NCBI RefSeq assembly: GCF_024721975.1
Contig: NZ_JANQBB010000002.1
Span: forward strand, 806,001-870,000
DNA length: 64,000 nucleotides
From: Paenibacillus endoradicis
GTDB taxonomy: Bacteria; Bacillota; Bacilli; Paenibacillales; Paenibacillaceae
Direction: 5' to 3'
Shown here: positions 54,549-64,000 of the stretch, piece after piece
How the letters are laid out: the number at the start of each line of letters is the position of its first letter
Numbering within the stretch: the stretch's first letter is position 1
Translations under genes and position numbers: made by a program
Notes under the pieces: model-generated
The model's input: only the letters and a program-made list of their open reading frames with translations
What the model was told of the DNA's origin: nothing
The model's database searches: none

Positions 54549-54781
54549 ATTCTAATTCGCCCCCATATTTAATCATACTACGATCGAGATAGAATACCTA
54601 TAATACTGCAAAAAATATACACAGTAACATTATTCATCCATCGCCTCATATATTGCTCACTCAAAAAAATAAGTAGATCAATGATATCTCAAAACTAATT
54701 ACGTTACGTAATTGGCCAATTGATAACTATGATCTACTAACAATATAGTTTACTATGTACTAGCTTTATTAATTGATAATA

Positions 54782-55789
54782 TTAGACCGTTGCTAACTCT
54801 TTTACTTCTTCAGGGTATAATTTATTAAGATGATCGATATTCAAGAAGTCTTTCATTGACCACTTGAATTTAACGTTAAAGCGATTACAAATTTCTTCAA
54901 TCTGCTCTCGACCTAATACCCCATCACGCTTGTACAACAATAATGCATGATAGATCATTCCGCTTCTAACAATATTTTTCGTAACAAGAACGTTAGAGAA
55001 TACATCCATATCTCTTAACTCACGAAACATCTCTATACGATTGTATACAGTATAATGGGTCGTAAAGGACTTATCACCTTTATGTTTTGTATTTGATCTT
55101 TTTATTATATAATTAGATTCTACTAGTTCAGCGCTTTCTGATATCGTGTTTTCGCTGCATTGACCATTCTTCTTAATATAAAGTCGCTGAGCGTTTGCTT
55201 GAATTGCATAATTGCAAAGTTGGCCATCAAATGCAATTACTTCTCTAATTTTCTCTTTATTCTCATTCATAAGTACAATAGTATTTGATTCATCATTAAC
55301 GTGATTCATCATTAACGTTACTAACTCTATGAGTTTATCACCCTGCACACCGTTCCATAACGCTTCGATAATAAATTTATCTTGAGCATTAATTAATTTA
55401 CTTAATATATATTGCTTCTCATCATAAGACATATAATTTTTGACATGCATAACTAGTCCGTATATATAATCTTGTCCACGTTTTTTCCATGGATTTACGA
55501 TATGATGTGAATAATTTTCACTAATTGACCATTCTAAATAAGAAGATATTGTTGAATAAATAGAACGTGAACTCTCTTTCGTTTTTGGCTGCAGTATTTG
55601 CATCACGAATAACCTTAGCTCTTCTTCATTAAAATCGTATAAATCCTTTTTAAGTTGTTGTTCCAGTTGGGCTGATTTCTTAAAAATCCTGCCATACACT
55701 TCTTTAGTGTCAACATTCTCATATCTTTTAAGATAACTTAACTTGATGTCTTCATTATACATTTGAGCGATTAAGGTTTGCTGAGGCAT
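54782..55789 (-). CDS. Unrecognised 335-residue cytoplasmic protein
   Basis: I do not recognise the family. No signal peptide or membrane helix. Residues about 52-92 ('FNEEELRLFVMQI' through 'SSYLEWSIS') resemble the SAM-like core-binding domain of tyrosine recombinases, but no recombinase catalytic Arg/His/Tyr pattern is evident afterwards. A basic, polar centre and 'YHALLLYKRDGVLGREQIEEI' near the C terminus follow. AAAGGGGA precedes the ATG. It stands alone between YnfA and NOS genes, with gaps of over 200 nt on each side. Could be a mobile-element-derived or regulatory protein. Confidence 0.7.
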   Translation of the reverse strand: MPQQTLIAQMYNEDIKLSYLKRYENVDTKEVYGRIFKKSAQLEQQLKKDLYDFNEEELRLFVMQILQPKTKESSRSIYSTISSYLEWSISENYSHHIVNPWKKRGQDYIYGLVMHVKNYMSYDEKQYILSKLINAQDKFIIEALWNGVQGDKLIELVTLMMNHVNDESNTIVLMNENKEKIREVIAFDGQLCNYAIQANAQRLYIKKNGQCSENTISESAELVESNYIIKRSNTKHKGDKSFTTHYTVYNRIEMFRELRDMDVFSNVLVTKNIVRSGMIYHALLLYKRDGVLGREQIEEICNRFNVKFKWSMKDFLNIDHLNKLYPEEVKELATV

Positions 55790-55970
55790 CTAGATTTATC
55801 CCCTTTACATATTTGTAAATTTCACGGTCTATCCCCATAAAAATAGCAATAAATTCATTGTATTATAAACCAAAAAATAACAAATTACAAACCATTCTTT
55901 TCATTATTTCACATTTATATGAGTAATTTAATTCATATAATGATAAATAAAGTAGTGTTATTTTAAACAT

Positions 55971-56006
55971 AAAAAATTCCTCCATATATCAATAGAGGAA
56001 TTTTTT
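55971..56006. terminator. Terminator downstream of nos
   Basis: 12-bp perfect stem (55971-55982 with 55995-56006) with A6/T6 ends, 20 nt past the NOS stop. Confidence 0.85.
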
Positions 56007-56025
56007 ATGTTTTATATTATTCTTT

Positions 56026-57117
56026 TCACTTATGAAAAGGACATTGTTGCTTGCGATAATAGTTAGGATTCACATCAATTTCATTATAGCGAGTATGCCA
56101 TATAACCGTTGTTGTAGGCGACATCGGAGGGATCAGCCACGACCAACGAGCATTAACTTCACGCTGCTCTTGCTGTTCTTGTTCGCAAAACAAACGGAAT
56201 TGTTCTGATGCTGTATGATGATCCACAATACTTACTTTGTTTTTCTTATAGGAATAGATTACCGCTTCATTCAATTCCACCAGTGCTCTATCTTTCCACA
56301 TCGTTAGATTACTACTTATATTTAGCCCCATATTTTTGGCAATGACAGGCAACATATTATATCGATGCACATCTCCAAAATTACGAGTAGCAATCTCGGT
56401 CCCCATATACCAGCCGTTAAAAGGAGCAGCTGTGTAACGAATACCGCCTATTTCTAATTCCATATCTGATACGATTGGAATAGCGTACCATTGTAATTGA
56501 AGCTCATGAAACCACGTAAAATTAGGGTGTTCAATGTTCACTTCTTTAATATATTCAAGAGGAATACTACGATAACAAGGTCGCTCATTATTGATCTGGA
56601 TAACAAGCGGCAATACATCGTAAGCAGTTCCCTCGCCGCGCCATCCAAGTTCCCTACATAAAGTTGTAAAAGCAATAGAGTCCGGATCTCCAACAATCTG
56701 ATCTCCAATTTGATAACCTGCATAACGAATGAGCTGATGGTTCAATATTTTTATAGTAAGCTCAGTACTTCTTTGTGGGAAGATTGTAATGAGTGGCTGA
56801 ACTCGGCCATCATTCGTCCCTCGCTCAATATGACTGAGCAATGCATCGAAGATTTGATCTGCATTACTTAGATGTCGACAGTCTGCAATCATAAGTGACT
56901 TCCAAAATAATCTCCCGATACATCGACTATTATTGCGCCACGCTACTCTCGCACCATATTGGAGTTCTTCCTCTGTATGAAGATAACTACCTACACTCGA
57001 AATGGAGGCTGAAACAGCTGCCAATCGATCTTCTAATTGCTGTTGGCTATATTGTAGCTCATTATACATTGTTGTAATAAATGTACTGGCTTCCGTTACT
57101 ATTTTCTCTATATTCAT
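56026..57117 (-). CDS. nos: Bacterial nitric oxide synthase oxygenase
   Basis: 363 residues, full length for bacterial NOS, which lacks the reductase part. Haem Cys in 'WRNNSRCIGRLFW', substrate Glu in 'GWYMGTEIATRNFGD', pterin-contact 'WSWLIPPMSPT'. Converts L-Arg to citrulline and NO using general cellular reductases. A Shine-Dalgarno AAGGA is rather far (14 nt) from the ATG. Single gene with its own terminator. Confidence 0.94.
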   Translation of the reverse strand: MNIEKIVTEASTFITTMYNELQYSQQQLEDRLAAVSASISSVGSYLHTEEELQYGARVAWRNNSRCIGRLFWKSLMIADCRHLSNADQIFDALLSHIERGTNDGRVQPLITIFPQRSTELTIKILNHQLIRYAGYQIGDQIVGDPDSIAFTTLCRELGWRGEGTAYDVLPLVIQINNERPCYRSIPLEYIKEVNIEHPNFTWFHELQLQWYAIPIVSDMELEIGGIRYTAAPFNGWYMGTEIATRNFGDVHRYNMLPVIAKNMGLNISSNLTMWKDRALVELNEAVIYSYKKNKVSIVDHHTASEQFRLFCEQEQQEQREVNARWSWLIPPMSPTTTVIWHTRYNEIDVNPNYYRKQQCPFHK

Positions 57118-57287
57118 CGCTGACTTTCGATCCTTACTTCACCTATATTTCGTAAAATACGATGGCAGCGCCGTACTATCCTGTATAAGTACAATATGAA
57201 TACACGCTTCGCCTAATAATATCATACCAATTTAAATATTCATCATTCGTCACATAATCGTTATATATTACCACTGTGCGGTCTGTA

Positions 57288-58577
57288 TTAACTACCAATT
57301 TTGACATAATCAAGTTCACGAATGGATTGAAGTCTAGAAGTTAATACTCCTATTGTAACTACAAATATGCCAGCAATAATGAATATCAATCCAATCCCTC
57401 TACCTGGGCCTGTACCGATAATGCTTCCTACTGTAGAAGCTAATGCTCCATCTTCAGCAAGCCATGGATTAAACAAATAGTCAGCTAGATAACCTGCTGA
57501 GCAATACGCAGCAATGAATCCTAATTGTGAAAGAATGCCGATCATCCCCCATACTCTTCCTTGTTTCTCATTCGGTATGTTCTGTCGCACTAATACATCT
57601 GCACTCGTATTAACAAAAGGCAAAGCAGCTAAGAAAATAAAACCTGCGATCATAATAAATATAATATTCGTCGACAAACCTATTAATGAGAATGCAATAC
57701 CTCCGATAATAAGTCCGATAATTAACATACTTACATAACGTCTTGTCAGCGTTACCATTCCGATAATTAAACTACTTATAAGCATTCCTATTGCACTGAT
57801 AGATTGAAAGATACCTAGACTTTGTACATCAGTAAAACTTAGCATCATTGGGCCTATTAAGGTTTCCAATAAACCTATATAAAACGTAGTAATAGAAATA
57901 ATGATTACTAATAGTAATACACCTTTATTACGCTTAATTGTATACCAGCCTTCTAAAAACTCAGTCATCCAATGTTCATTGACTTGATCGGAACGATCAA
58001 CGGCAATGCTTTTTTTAATAACAAAAATGGCTATGATGGCGATTAGGAAAGTTCCAATATTAATCAGTAGAATCGTCTCAATCGTCGTCACACTTAACAG
58101 AATGCCCGCAATAACGGGGGCGAAGAGAAACTTAGATGATTCCGCTAATTGTACGAGTCCGCTCCCCTTCGAATATTGTTCCTCAGACAATAAATCTGTC
58201 GCAGAGGCTTTATAGGCTGGACTATGTAATGCAGAGAATATTGAGCTAATCGTTACACCCATATAAATATGCCATAACTCCAACTCCCTTGCTTCCAACA
58301 TGATAAGAATAAATACTAGACCTGCTGCTGCACCAATATCACCAATGATCATTAATAATCTACGATCCATTCGATCCGCTAGTAAACCGCCAATTGGTCT
58401 TAACAAAATAGATGGCAAAAATGTAAACAACGTCACTAAAGCAACGCTTGTTGCTGAGTGTGTACGTTCAAATGCATATACACCAAGCGAAAATGCAGTA
58501 ATGCCAATGCCGATTAAAGATATGAATTGTCCAAACCAGACTACCAGAAATTTTTTGAATGATTTTTGACTAGTCAT
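57288..58577 (-). CDS. MFS exporter (MdfA/EntS-like)
   Basis: 429 residues, twelve membrane helices, with 'GQFISLIGIGITAFSLGVYAFERT' (in pieces) and the loop 'GGLLADRMDRRLLMIIGD' that marks EntS/macrolide-type MFS efflux pumps. GGTGGAGAG lies before the ATG at 58577; an earlier frame start is unlikely. Directly downstream of the TetR regulator gene (79 nt), so likely part of its regulon. Substrate unknown. Confidence 0.85.
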   Translation of the reverse strand: MTSQKSFKKFLVVWFGQFISLIGIGITAFSLGVYAFERTHSATSVALVTLFTFLPSILLRPIGGLLADRMDRRLLMIIGDIGAAAGLVFILIMLEARELELWHIYMGVTISSIFSALHSPAYKASATDLLSEEQYSKGSGLVQLAESSKFLFAPVIAGILLSVTTIETILLINIGTFLIAIIAIFVIKKSIAVDRSDQVNEHWMTEFLEGWYTIKRNKGVLLLVIIISITTFYIGLLETLIGPMMLSFTDVQSLGIFQSISAIGMLISSLIIGMVTLTRRYVSMLIIGLIIGGIAFSLIGLSTNIIFIMIAGFIFLAALPFVNTSADVLVRQNIPNEKQGRVWGMIGILSQLGFIAAYCSAGYLADYLFNPWLAEDGALASTVGSIIGTGPGRGIGLIFIIAGIFVVTIGVLTSRLQSIRELDYVKIGS

Positions 58578-58656
58578 TAGTACTCTCCACCCTTCGTAAC
58601 AGTTACAAAGCCGAATGTATTTGGGCTTCAATTATAATTGTCCTGTTGTTGCGTGT

Positions 58657-59301
58657 TCATTCTTCTTGTGTAATCATGGTTTCATACATCATCGGTATGT
58701 ACGCGAAACTTCCCTCTTGTGCACCTAACGTCTTCTCGATCATATAAGCTAAAGCGTGTGCTTTTTTAACGAGTTCCTCATCACTCCATGGAAAAATCCC
58801 TCTGTCTAACAAAAACTGTGAGGATACCAATAGAAACTCAACCACTTCACGTGGTGAAGGTGTATTATAAATCCCTTCGCGAATACCTTGCTCCACGACC
58901 GTTGTAATAATCGGGGTTAATCTTAAAATTGTCTCTACCAAGCTTTTCTGATGCATCTCTGCATTGTTAATCTGATGGAGTTGTTCGATCATTTCACCTT
59001 TTTGGTCAGTTTCATGACTTTGCGCTCCTAGTATACGAAACAGCTTCTCATGTGCGTTCAACGTAGCATCTTTAGCAATATGTTGAGCAGCAGCGACGCC
59101 TTGATTAATAAATTTCATCACAATCGCATCCATTACTTCTTCTTTGGATTGAAAATGATAATAGAACGTACCCTTTGCAATACCCACTTCGAGTAATATA
59201 TCGTTAATGGTAGTCTTGACATAGCCCTTTGTTGTAAATAACATGGCCGCAGCATCCAATATTTCATGTTTACGCTCTTCAGGTTTTTTCGTTATTCTCA
59301 T
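58657..59301 (-). CDS. TetR/AcrR-family repressor
   Basis: 214 residues. N-terminal HTH 'KTTINDILLEVGIAKGTFYYHF' (in pieces) is highly typical of TetR; the rest is a variable helical ligand domain. GGAGG precedes the ATG. A long palindrome immediately upstream is the probable operator. It lies between the ABC exporter genes and the MFS gene on one strand, and probably controls both itself and the MFS exporter. Confidence 0.9.
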   Translation of the reverse strand: MRITKKPEERKHEILDAAAMLFTTKGYVKTTINDILLEVGIAKGTFYYHFQSKEEVMDAIVMKFINQGVAAAQHIAKDATLNAHEKLFRILGAQSHETDQKGEMIEQLHQINNAEMHQKSLVETILRLTPIITTVVEQGIREGIYNTPSPREVVEFLLVSSQFLLDRGIFPWSDEELVKKAHALAYMIEKTLGAQEGSFAYIPMMYETMITQEE

Positions 59302-59311
59302 AACATAACCT

Positions 59312-59348
59312 CCATCATTATAGACCGACCGTCAGTCTATAATGATGG
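59312..59348. promoter_or_regulatory. TetR operator
   Basis: 14-bp perfect arms CCATCATTATAGAC (59312-59325) and its complement (59335-59348) around a 9-nt centre containing CGACCGTCA, just upstream of the TetR ATG. Typical TetR-family autoregulatory site. Confidence 0.78.
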
Positions 59349-59378
59349 TAACATTAAATCCAATTTATGTCTATATCG

Positions 59379-60158
59379 TTAATAGTCTAACTGCTCTAGC
59401 CATTTCTTCAAATGCTTCTCACGTAATTTTAAACTCTCCTGTTGACGATCATATTTACCAAGTTCATACTGAGCAACAATTTCCCCGTCCAACATATATA
59501 ATACTCTCTCCGCATGAATAGCAACTTTCACATCATGAGTAACAAGAAGTAAACTTGTTCCTTGTTCATGAATATTCGCAAAAATATTCATAACTTCTTC
59601 GGTCGCCTTAGAATTCAATGCACCTGTCGGTTCATCACCGAATAATATATCCGGTTCATTAATTAATGCTCGACAAATTGCCACTCTTTGCAATTGCCCT
59701 CCCGATACTTCCGTAATATTACGTTGTGAAAGCTCAGAAATACCAATTTGATTCATTAATAATTTTGCTCGATCAATGACGACTGTCCTCGCTGATTTCC
59801 GAGCTGCATAACCTGCTAGCAATATATTATCAAATACATTCAATTGATTGAGTAAGTGCATATGTTGAAATACAAATCCCATATGATTCAATCTAAGACT
59901 AGCCAATTTTTTATCAGAAAAACTTGTGATTGCTTCATCTTTAAAATGAACAGTACCAGAGCTCACTGTATCCATACCACTTACTGCATATAAAAGAGAA
60001 GACTTTCCTGATCCTGAAGGGCCCATTACTGCCACAAATTCCCCTTGCTTAAGTTGAAAATTAATTTCCTTTAAGATTATACGATCTTCATTCGTATCAT
60101 ATGGAATGACTTTACTTACTTTTGTAACTTCTAATATCGACCGATCTAATGTCTCCAT
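59379..60158 (-). CDS. ABC transporter ATPase (MacB/LolD type)
   Basis: 259 residues. Walker A 'GPSGSGKSS', 'Q-loop' FQHMHLL, signature 'VSGGQLQRVAICRAL', Walker B 'DILFGDEPTGALN' - the MacB/LolD pattern. Pairs with the FtsX-type permease gene 50 nt upstream. Probably exports a peptide, lipid or drug. AGGAGGAG precedes the ATG. Confidence 0.9.
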   Translation of the reverse strand: METLDRSILEVTKVSKVIPYDTNEDRIILKEINFQLKQGEFVAVMGPSGSGKSSLLYAVSGMDTVSSGTVHFKDEAITSFSDKKLASLRLNHMGFVFQHMHLLNQLNVFDNILLAGYAARKSARTVVIDRAKLLMNQIGISELSQRNITEVSGGQLQRVAICRALINEPDILFGDEPTGALNSKATEEVMNIFANIHEQGTSLLLVTHDVKVAIHAERVLYMLDGEIVAQYELGKYDRQQESLKLREKHLKKWLEQLDY

Positions 60159-60208
60159 TTCTCTCCTCCTCTAATTTATCCTCGCTAATTCATTACATAT
60201 AGTTAGCG

Positions 60209-62545
60209 CTATTCCACCGTCATCCTTGATGCTCGTCTTTTATCCATAAACATGATATTACCTAATGTTGTAATAACTGCAGTTGCAATTAGAAGTAACG
60301 GACAATATAGATAAGCCCATAATGGATTTACGATAAATGTAATTTTAGATGCTCCGAAAAAGGACATGAGAATACTTACGAAAGGTTGACCTAATAAATG
60401 TGCAAAAAGTAAGCCTAATAGTATAGAAATAAAGATCACGACTAGTGAAATAACGATATATTTCCCACCAATTGTTCGCTCCGATATTCCAATGTTTCTC
60501 ATGATATTAATGTTATGCTTATCTTTTGCTATGATCAGCTTCATGAATAGCGTTGTAATCAATACGATAATAATTATTGCAACAGCTATCGCTAGCCAAG
60601 TTACAAGTTGCAATTGCTTAGTCGTATTGCCTAATGTCTGATTCAAGTAGCCTTGTAGATCTGTAACTTTAGCTGGAGAAAACTGCTCCTCATATTGCTT
60701 AATTTTATTAGTAAGATTAGCATCATCAGCAACATCAAGATTAATAACATACCAAAGTGTTGCTTCTCCTGGATGATCTAAATTAGCTTTAGCTGTTCTA
60801 CCACCGTTCGTTATGTCTTGATATATACCAACAACTGTAATTGCTACATCACGCTGATCTAATCGAAGAATAAGCAGATCATCTAATCCTTTGCCAAGCT
60901 CTTTGCTATTTGTATAAGAGAGTGCAATCTCACCTTCATACATAGGAGCACGGCCTTCTAAATAATCCAGTGGAAACACGGTAAATTCCCCACGCTCGAC
61001 CGTAATATTTTCATACGTACCTTCTTCTTCATTTTTCATTTTGTATTGACTACTTTGCATTCCAGCAAGTTTGACGACATCTTTATCCTTTTGTGCATAG
61101 GTTAATAGTTGTTCATATCTTTGCTCAATATTTGAAGTTGATCGTAGATCAATTCGAATGTCACTTTGACCTATTCCCATATACGAGATAAAACTAGGAG
61201 ATTGAATCGTAGTCAAAAAATTAAGTGGCACGATCGCAATAAAGGTTGTAATAACAAACAATGTGAATAACAATCGAAAGATTTTAGGTCTTTGAATAAT
61301 ATCCTTCAGCCCAAGAAAAATAGAAAGTGGCAATGATGAACTCTGACTTAATGGCATTCGATTTTTTCTTACTACTGTATCTTTCATACTCCCTGAACGT
61401 AGCGCCTCTACTACAGCAATACGTTTGAATTTTCGTAATACATTCATACAGAACAGTACAACTAGACCGATAACTAGCATTACAGCGCCTATCGTAACAA
61501 CATATGTTGAGATGGTAGCTGGTACCTCACCAAGATATAACCACATATTTCCCGAAAATATACTGTAAATATAGAGTGATAATCCATAGCCTATAATCGC
61601 TGCAACAATAGAAATGAATATATATTTCACCATATACATTGAGCTAATTACAGAATGGCTAATTCCAATCGCCTTCATTACACCTATTGAGCGATAATCT
61701 TCTTCGAGCGTAGCAAGTAATGTGAATCGAATACATAATAAAGCAATCCCGATTAGTATAACACTTACTATTATGACCACAGCTGCGATAAGACCATCTG
61801 TTATAGCGTTTAACATTTTGAATAAAGCATAGTCAATCATGGGTCCTTGATTAGGCAAGTCTGCATCTGCATAGGATTGAATAAATGTAGATAATTGGCT
61901 GTAATCATGCAGACGGAATTCAAACAAATATTCCACTTGACCAATATGTTGTTGTAATAATTGAAAATCAGAATCATGAATAACAAATCGCTTAGAATGG
62001 ACGATTGAGGCATTCATCTGTGAATCACGCACATAATCAACAATCGTATAAGTGCGGTCAAATCGTTCCCCAGTGAAATGAAGCTGATCACCAATTTGCA
62101 ATTGACGTTGCTCCATATAATAAATAGGAACAGCAATTTCACCCTCGTCTACTACTACTTGCTCACCTTTTAGGTTAAGTAAGAAATCAAATTGTGTATT
62201 TTGCCGAACGAAGTACATATCCATAATACTACTACCCTCGTTCTGCCCAGCCATCGTAACATTTGAGCCATCAATATTGAGCATCGGTACAAATTGATAC
62301 TGCTTGACCATCTCATTATTTTTTGACCACTGCGTTAACTGTTCTTCATTCCATTGCCCATCATGCATCTGAACGACGTGAGGTGTTTTGGATTGAACAA
62401 ATAATTGTTGTAATGATCCAGTCAAATCCATAATCATTCTTGTACCTGTTGCTATGAGTAAACATGCTAATACGACAAATGCAATAAGTGCGATTGTAAT
62501 TCCTTTATTGTGAGCCAAATCCTTTCTTAGCATGTTCAATATCAT
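60209..62545 (-). CDS. FtsX-family ABC permease, two-fold
   Basis: 778 residues, with one N-terminal helix, a large outer domain (about 40-245), three helices, a second outer domain (about 425-640) and three or more helices at the end - the duplicated MacB/FtsX layout. 'YRSIGVMKAIGIS' and 'NINIMRNIGIS' are the two conserved coupling-loop motifs. Makes an exporter with the adjacent ATPase. GGAGA lies 11 nt before the ATG. Confidence 0.85.
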   Translation of the reverse strand: MILNMLRKDLAHNKGITIALIAFVVLACLLIATGTRMIMDLTGSLQQLFVQSKTPHVVQMHDGQWNEEQLTQWSKNNEMVKQYQFVPMLNIDGSNVTMAGQNEGSSIMDMYFVRQNTQFDFLLNLKGEQVVVDEGEIAVPIYYMEQRQLQIGDQLHFTGERFDRTYTIVDYVRDSQMNASIVHSKRFVIHDSDFQLLQQHIGQVEYLFEFRLHDYSQLSTFIQSYADADLPNQGPMIDYALFKMLNAITDGLIAAVVIIVSVILIGIALLCIRFTLLATLEEDYRSIGVMKAIGISHSVISSMYMVKYIFISIVAAIIGYGLSLYIYSIFSGNMWLYLGEVPATISTYVVTIGAVMLVIGLVVLFCMNVLRKFKRIAVVEALRSGSMKDTVVRKNRMPLSQSSSLPLSIFLGLKDIIQRPKIFRLLFTLFVITTFIAIVPLNFLTTIQSPSFISYMGIGQSDIRIDLRSTSNIEQRYEQLLTYAQKDKDVVKLAGMQSSQYKMKNEEEGTYENITVERGEFTVFPLDYLEGRAPMYEGEIALSYTNSKELGKGLDDLLILRLDQRDVAITVVGIYQDITNGGRTAKANLDHPGEATLWYVINLDVADDANLTNKIKQYEEQFSPAKVTDLQGYLNQTLGNTTKQLQLVTWLAIAVAIIIIVLITTLFMKLIIAKDKHNINIMRNIGISERTIGGKYIVISLVVIFISILLGLLFAHLLGQPFVSILMSFFGASKITFIVNPLWAYLYCPLLLIATAVITTLGNIMFMDKRRASRMTVE

Positions 62546-62906
62546 GCTTTCGAATCTCCTCTCCGTACAGCTATTCTATTATCAAAAGAGCGAAAGTCTA
62601 CCCTCCTTTAACTGTATTCATATATCACATGAGGCTATGTTGTTTGAGTTCATGAAGTATATCTTTGATAGCATCTATGTATGAGAAGAATCATATAAGA
62701 TATGGTTTTTAATGTCAAATAATGAATTTGTTAAGTGCTTATAAACATTAAAAAGCCGAGTATTTATCGGATTACTGTGGCAAGCCACTATCCAATAAAT
62801 ACTCGGCAAAAAGGTTTCCTACATTAAACTTCATATCTTACAATAAACTTACATCTTTACTATTCGATTTCTCACTAGCTGAGGTTGTCCAAAACTTGCA
62901 CTAGAA
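62546..62906. other. 361-nt gap between FtsX-type gene and bdhA
   Basis: Holds the bdhA terminator (62755-62807) and, on the left, the promoter region of the ABC exporter operon. No gene, operator or riboswitch recognised. Confidence 0.5.
62755..62807. terminator. Terminator of bdhA
   Basis: Long stem GCCGAGTATTTATCGGAT (62755-62772) pairing with ATCCAATAAATACTCGGC, with an inner GTGGC/GCCAC hairpin; minus-strand TTTTT follows. Confidence 0.88.
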
Positions 62907-63956
62907 TTATTCAGCTTTAACGAGAATTTTTATGTGATTTCTTTCTTTCAATAAACCTTCAAAACCTTCATCTACAACCTCATCAAGTGAAATACGTTTC
63001 GTTACTAATTTATCCGCTGGGAAATATCCTTGTGCCATCAAGCTAATAACAGCAGGGAATACATTACGATAGCCGATAATACCTGTAACTGTACGTTCTT
63101 TCATCACAATATTTTGTGGATGAATGGATGCTTCTTTCTCGAAAATACTTACGATCATTGTTTCACCATTGAATTTGGTAGCGTTGATCGCTTGAACTAG
63201 TACTGGAGGTACACCTGTTACTTCAAAGGATACATCAACTCCACCGTTTGTGAGCTGATGCAATTTTTCAACGATATCACTTTCACTTGGATCAAGTGCA
63301 ATCGCACCAAGTTCGTTCGCTTTTTCACGACGTTGAGGAGATAATTCAACCGCATATATTTCAGCTGCACCTGCAGCTTTTAATGCTTCAATAACTAATA
63401 AACCAATCGGCCCTGTACCGAATACTGCTACTTTATCGCCAACTTTGACTTTACTTTGTTTCACAGCATGTAGTGCAACAGCTGACGGTTCTACAAGAGC
63501 ACCTTGCTCGAATGATACATTGTCAGGTAATTTGTGAATCATATGAGCTGGAACAGATGCATATTCAGAGAAGCCTCCTCCGCCACCCGCTAGTCCATAG
63601 AAGCCCATTAAAGAACATAGATTATATTTACCTTGCTTACATGCTTCACATTTGCCACAAGAATAAACTGGCTCAACAGTGACTCGGTCACCGATCTCAA
63701 TGTTTGTAACACCTTCACCAACCTCAACAACTTGTCCAGAGAATTCATGTCCCATTACGATTGGCGCAGCATCTCCAGTTAAAGGGTGAGGGGCATCAGC
63801 AGGTATAAAAATAGGACCCGCAGTATATTCATGTAAATCGCTACCGCAAATCCCACACCATTGTATTTTTAATTTCACTTCGCCTTTTTTGGCTACAGGT
63901 TCATCAATATTTTCCAAACGGATATCTTTAACGTTATGCCATCTCAATGCTTTCAT
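62907..63956 (-). CDS. bdhA: Zinc-dependent (R,R)-2,3-butanediol dehydrogenase
   Basis: 349-residue medium-chain dehydrogenase. Catalytic zinc ligands in 'WCGICGSDLHEY' and 'GHEFSGQVVEVGEGV', structural zinc in 'CGKCEACKQGKYNLC', and NAD motif 'AVFGTGPIGLLVIEAL'. Resembles B. subtilis BdhA, which interconverts acetoin and 2,3-butanediol with NAD(H). AGGAG precedes the ATG at 63956; the upstream ATG three codons earlier is too close to it. Promoter lies beyond the window. Confidence 0.85.
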   Translation of the reverse strand: MKALRWHNVKDIRLENIDEPVAKKGEVKLKIQWCGICGSDLHEYTAGPIFIPADAPHPLTGDAAPIVMGHEFSGQVVEVGEGVTNIEIGDRVTVEPVYSCGKCEACKQGKYNLCSLMGFYGLAGGGGGFSEYASVPAHMIHKLPDNVSFEQGALVEPSAVALHAVKQSKVKVGDKVAVFGTGPIGLLVIEALKAAGAAEIYAVELSPQRREKANELGAIALDPSESDIVEKLHQLTNGGVDVSFEVTGVPPVLVQAINATKFNGETMIVSIFEKEASIHPQNIVMKERTVTGIIGYRNVFPAVISLMAQGYFPADKLVTKRISLDEVVDEGFEGLLKERNHIKILVKAE

Positions 63957-64000
63957 GTAGATCATCTCCTATGATGTATTGTGCATTACGAAAGTTTACA

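Noticed and set aside
54782..55789. Functional tyrosine recombinase or prophage remnant
   Set aside because: No catalytic Arg-His-Arg-Tyr pattern, no att-like repeats and no phage genes nearby.

Overview
The window reads as chromosomal DNA of a low-GC Gram-positive bacterium of the Paenibacillus type (Bacillota). Grounds: AT-rich sequence, strong AGGAGG-type ribosome sites, frequent TTG/GTG starts, CcpA-type cre, GlnR/TnrA and Fur boxes, and a cytoplasmic xylan-aldouronate cluster (lplA-lplB-ytcP-aguA-xynA2-xynB) in the order described for Paenibacillus. There is no rRNA, tRNA, phage or transposase gene. The organism assignment is inference from content.

Layout. 1-5.8 kb: end of an Rrf2-type regulator; a Crp/Fnr (YeiL-like) regulator divergent from an MFS exporter followed by AzlC/AzlD; a HAD phosphatase; a ribokinase. 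6.0-16.9 kb (minus strand): a seven-gene Gram-positive Pel-type exopolysaccharide operon in which an NDP-sugar epimerase is fused to the c-di-GMP receptor PelD and the flippase-like PelG is fused to a CotH-kinase protein, followed by VTC-domain and DUF4956 genes. 17.3-20.1 kb: a secreted beta-helix protein with a (TP)n linker. 20.8-22.5 kb: DUF1641 protein plus an NDH-2-like flavoprotein. 22.7-26.8 kb: Fur-controlled EfeUOB iron uptake. 27.0-32.2 kb: urea ABC transporter urtABCDE (minus), divergent from urease ureABC-F-G-D (32.4-37.5 kb, plus). No ureE is present; between ureF and ureG lie three tandem 128-bp copies of an overlapping small reading frame. 37.6-38.2 kb: 51-bp minisatellite. 38.2-41.2 kb: nuclease-like/winged-helix gene with a terminator in its leader, BenE-type transporter, sirtuin. 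41.3-54.0 kb: xylan utilisation genes with their YesM/YesN two-component system and cre sites. 54.2-57.1 kb: YnfA, an unrecognised protein, bacterial nitric oxide synthase. 57.3-62.5 kb: MFS exporter, TetR regulator and a MacB/FtsX-like ABC exporter. 62.9-64.0 kb: 2,3-butanediol dehydrogenase.

How genes work together. Urea is imported by UrtABCDE and hydrolysed by urease; both divergent promoters carry GlnR/TnrA-type boxes, so nitrogen limitation probably controls the whole unit. Aldouronates released from glucuronoxylan outside the cell enter through LplA/LplB/YtcP and are cut inside by GH67, GH10 and GH43 enzymes, under YesMN activation and catabolite repression. The Pel operon should make a cationic, partly deacetylated polysaccharide under c-di-GMP control; the neighbouring beta-helix protein may trim it.

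Most unusual items: the ureF-ureG tandem small ORFs, the two Pel fusions, a dispersed ~150-bp repeat with terminal inverted repeats, and the terminator-containing leader of the nuclease/winged-helix gene. Promoters and operators were found by eye, and protein families were assigned from remembered motifs without any database search.
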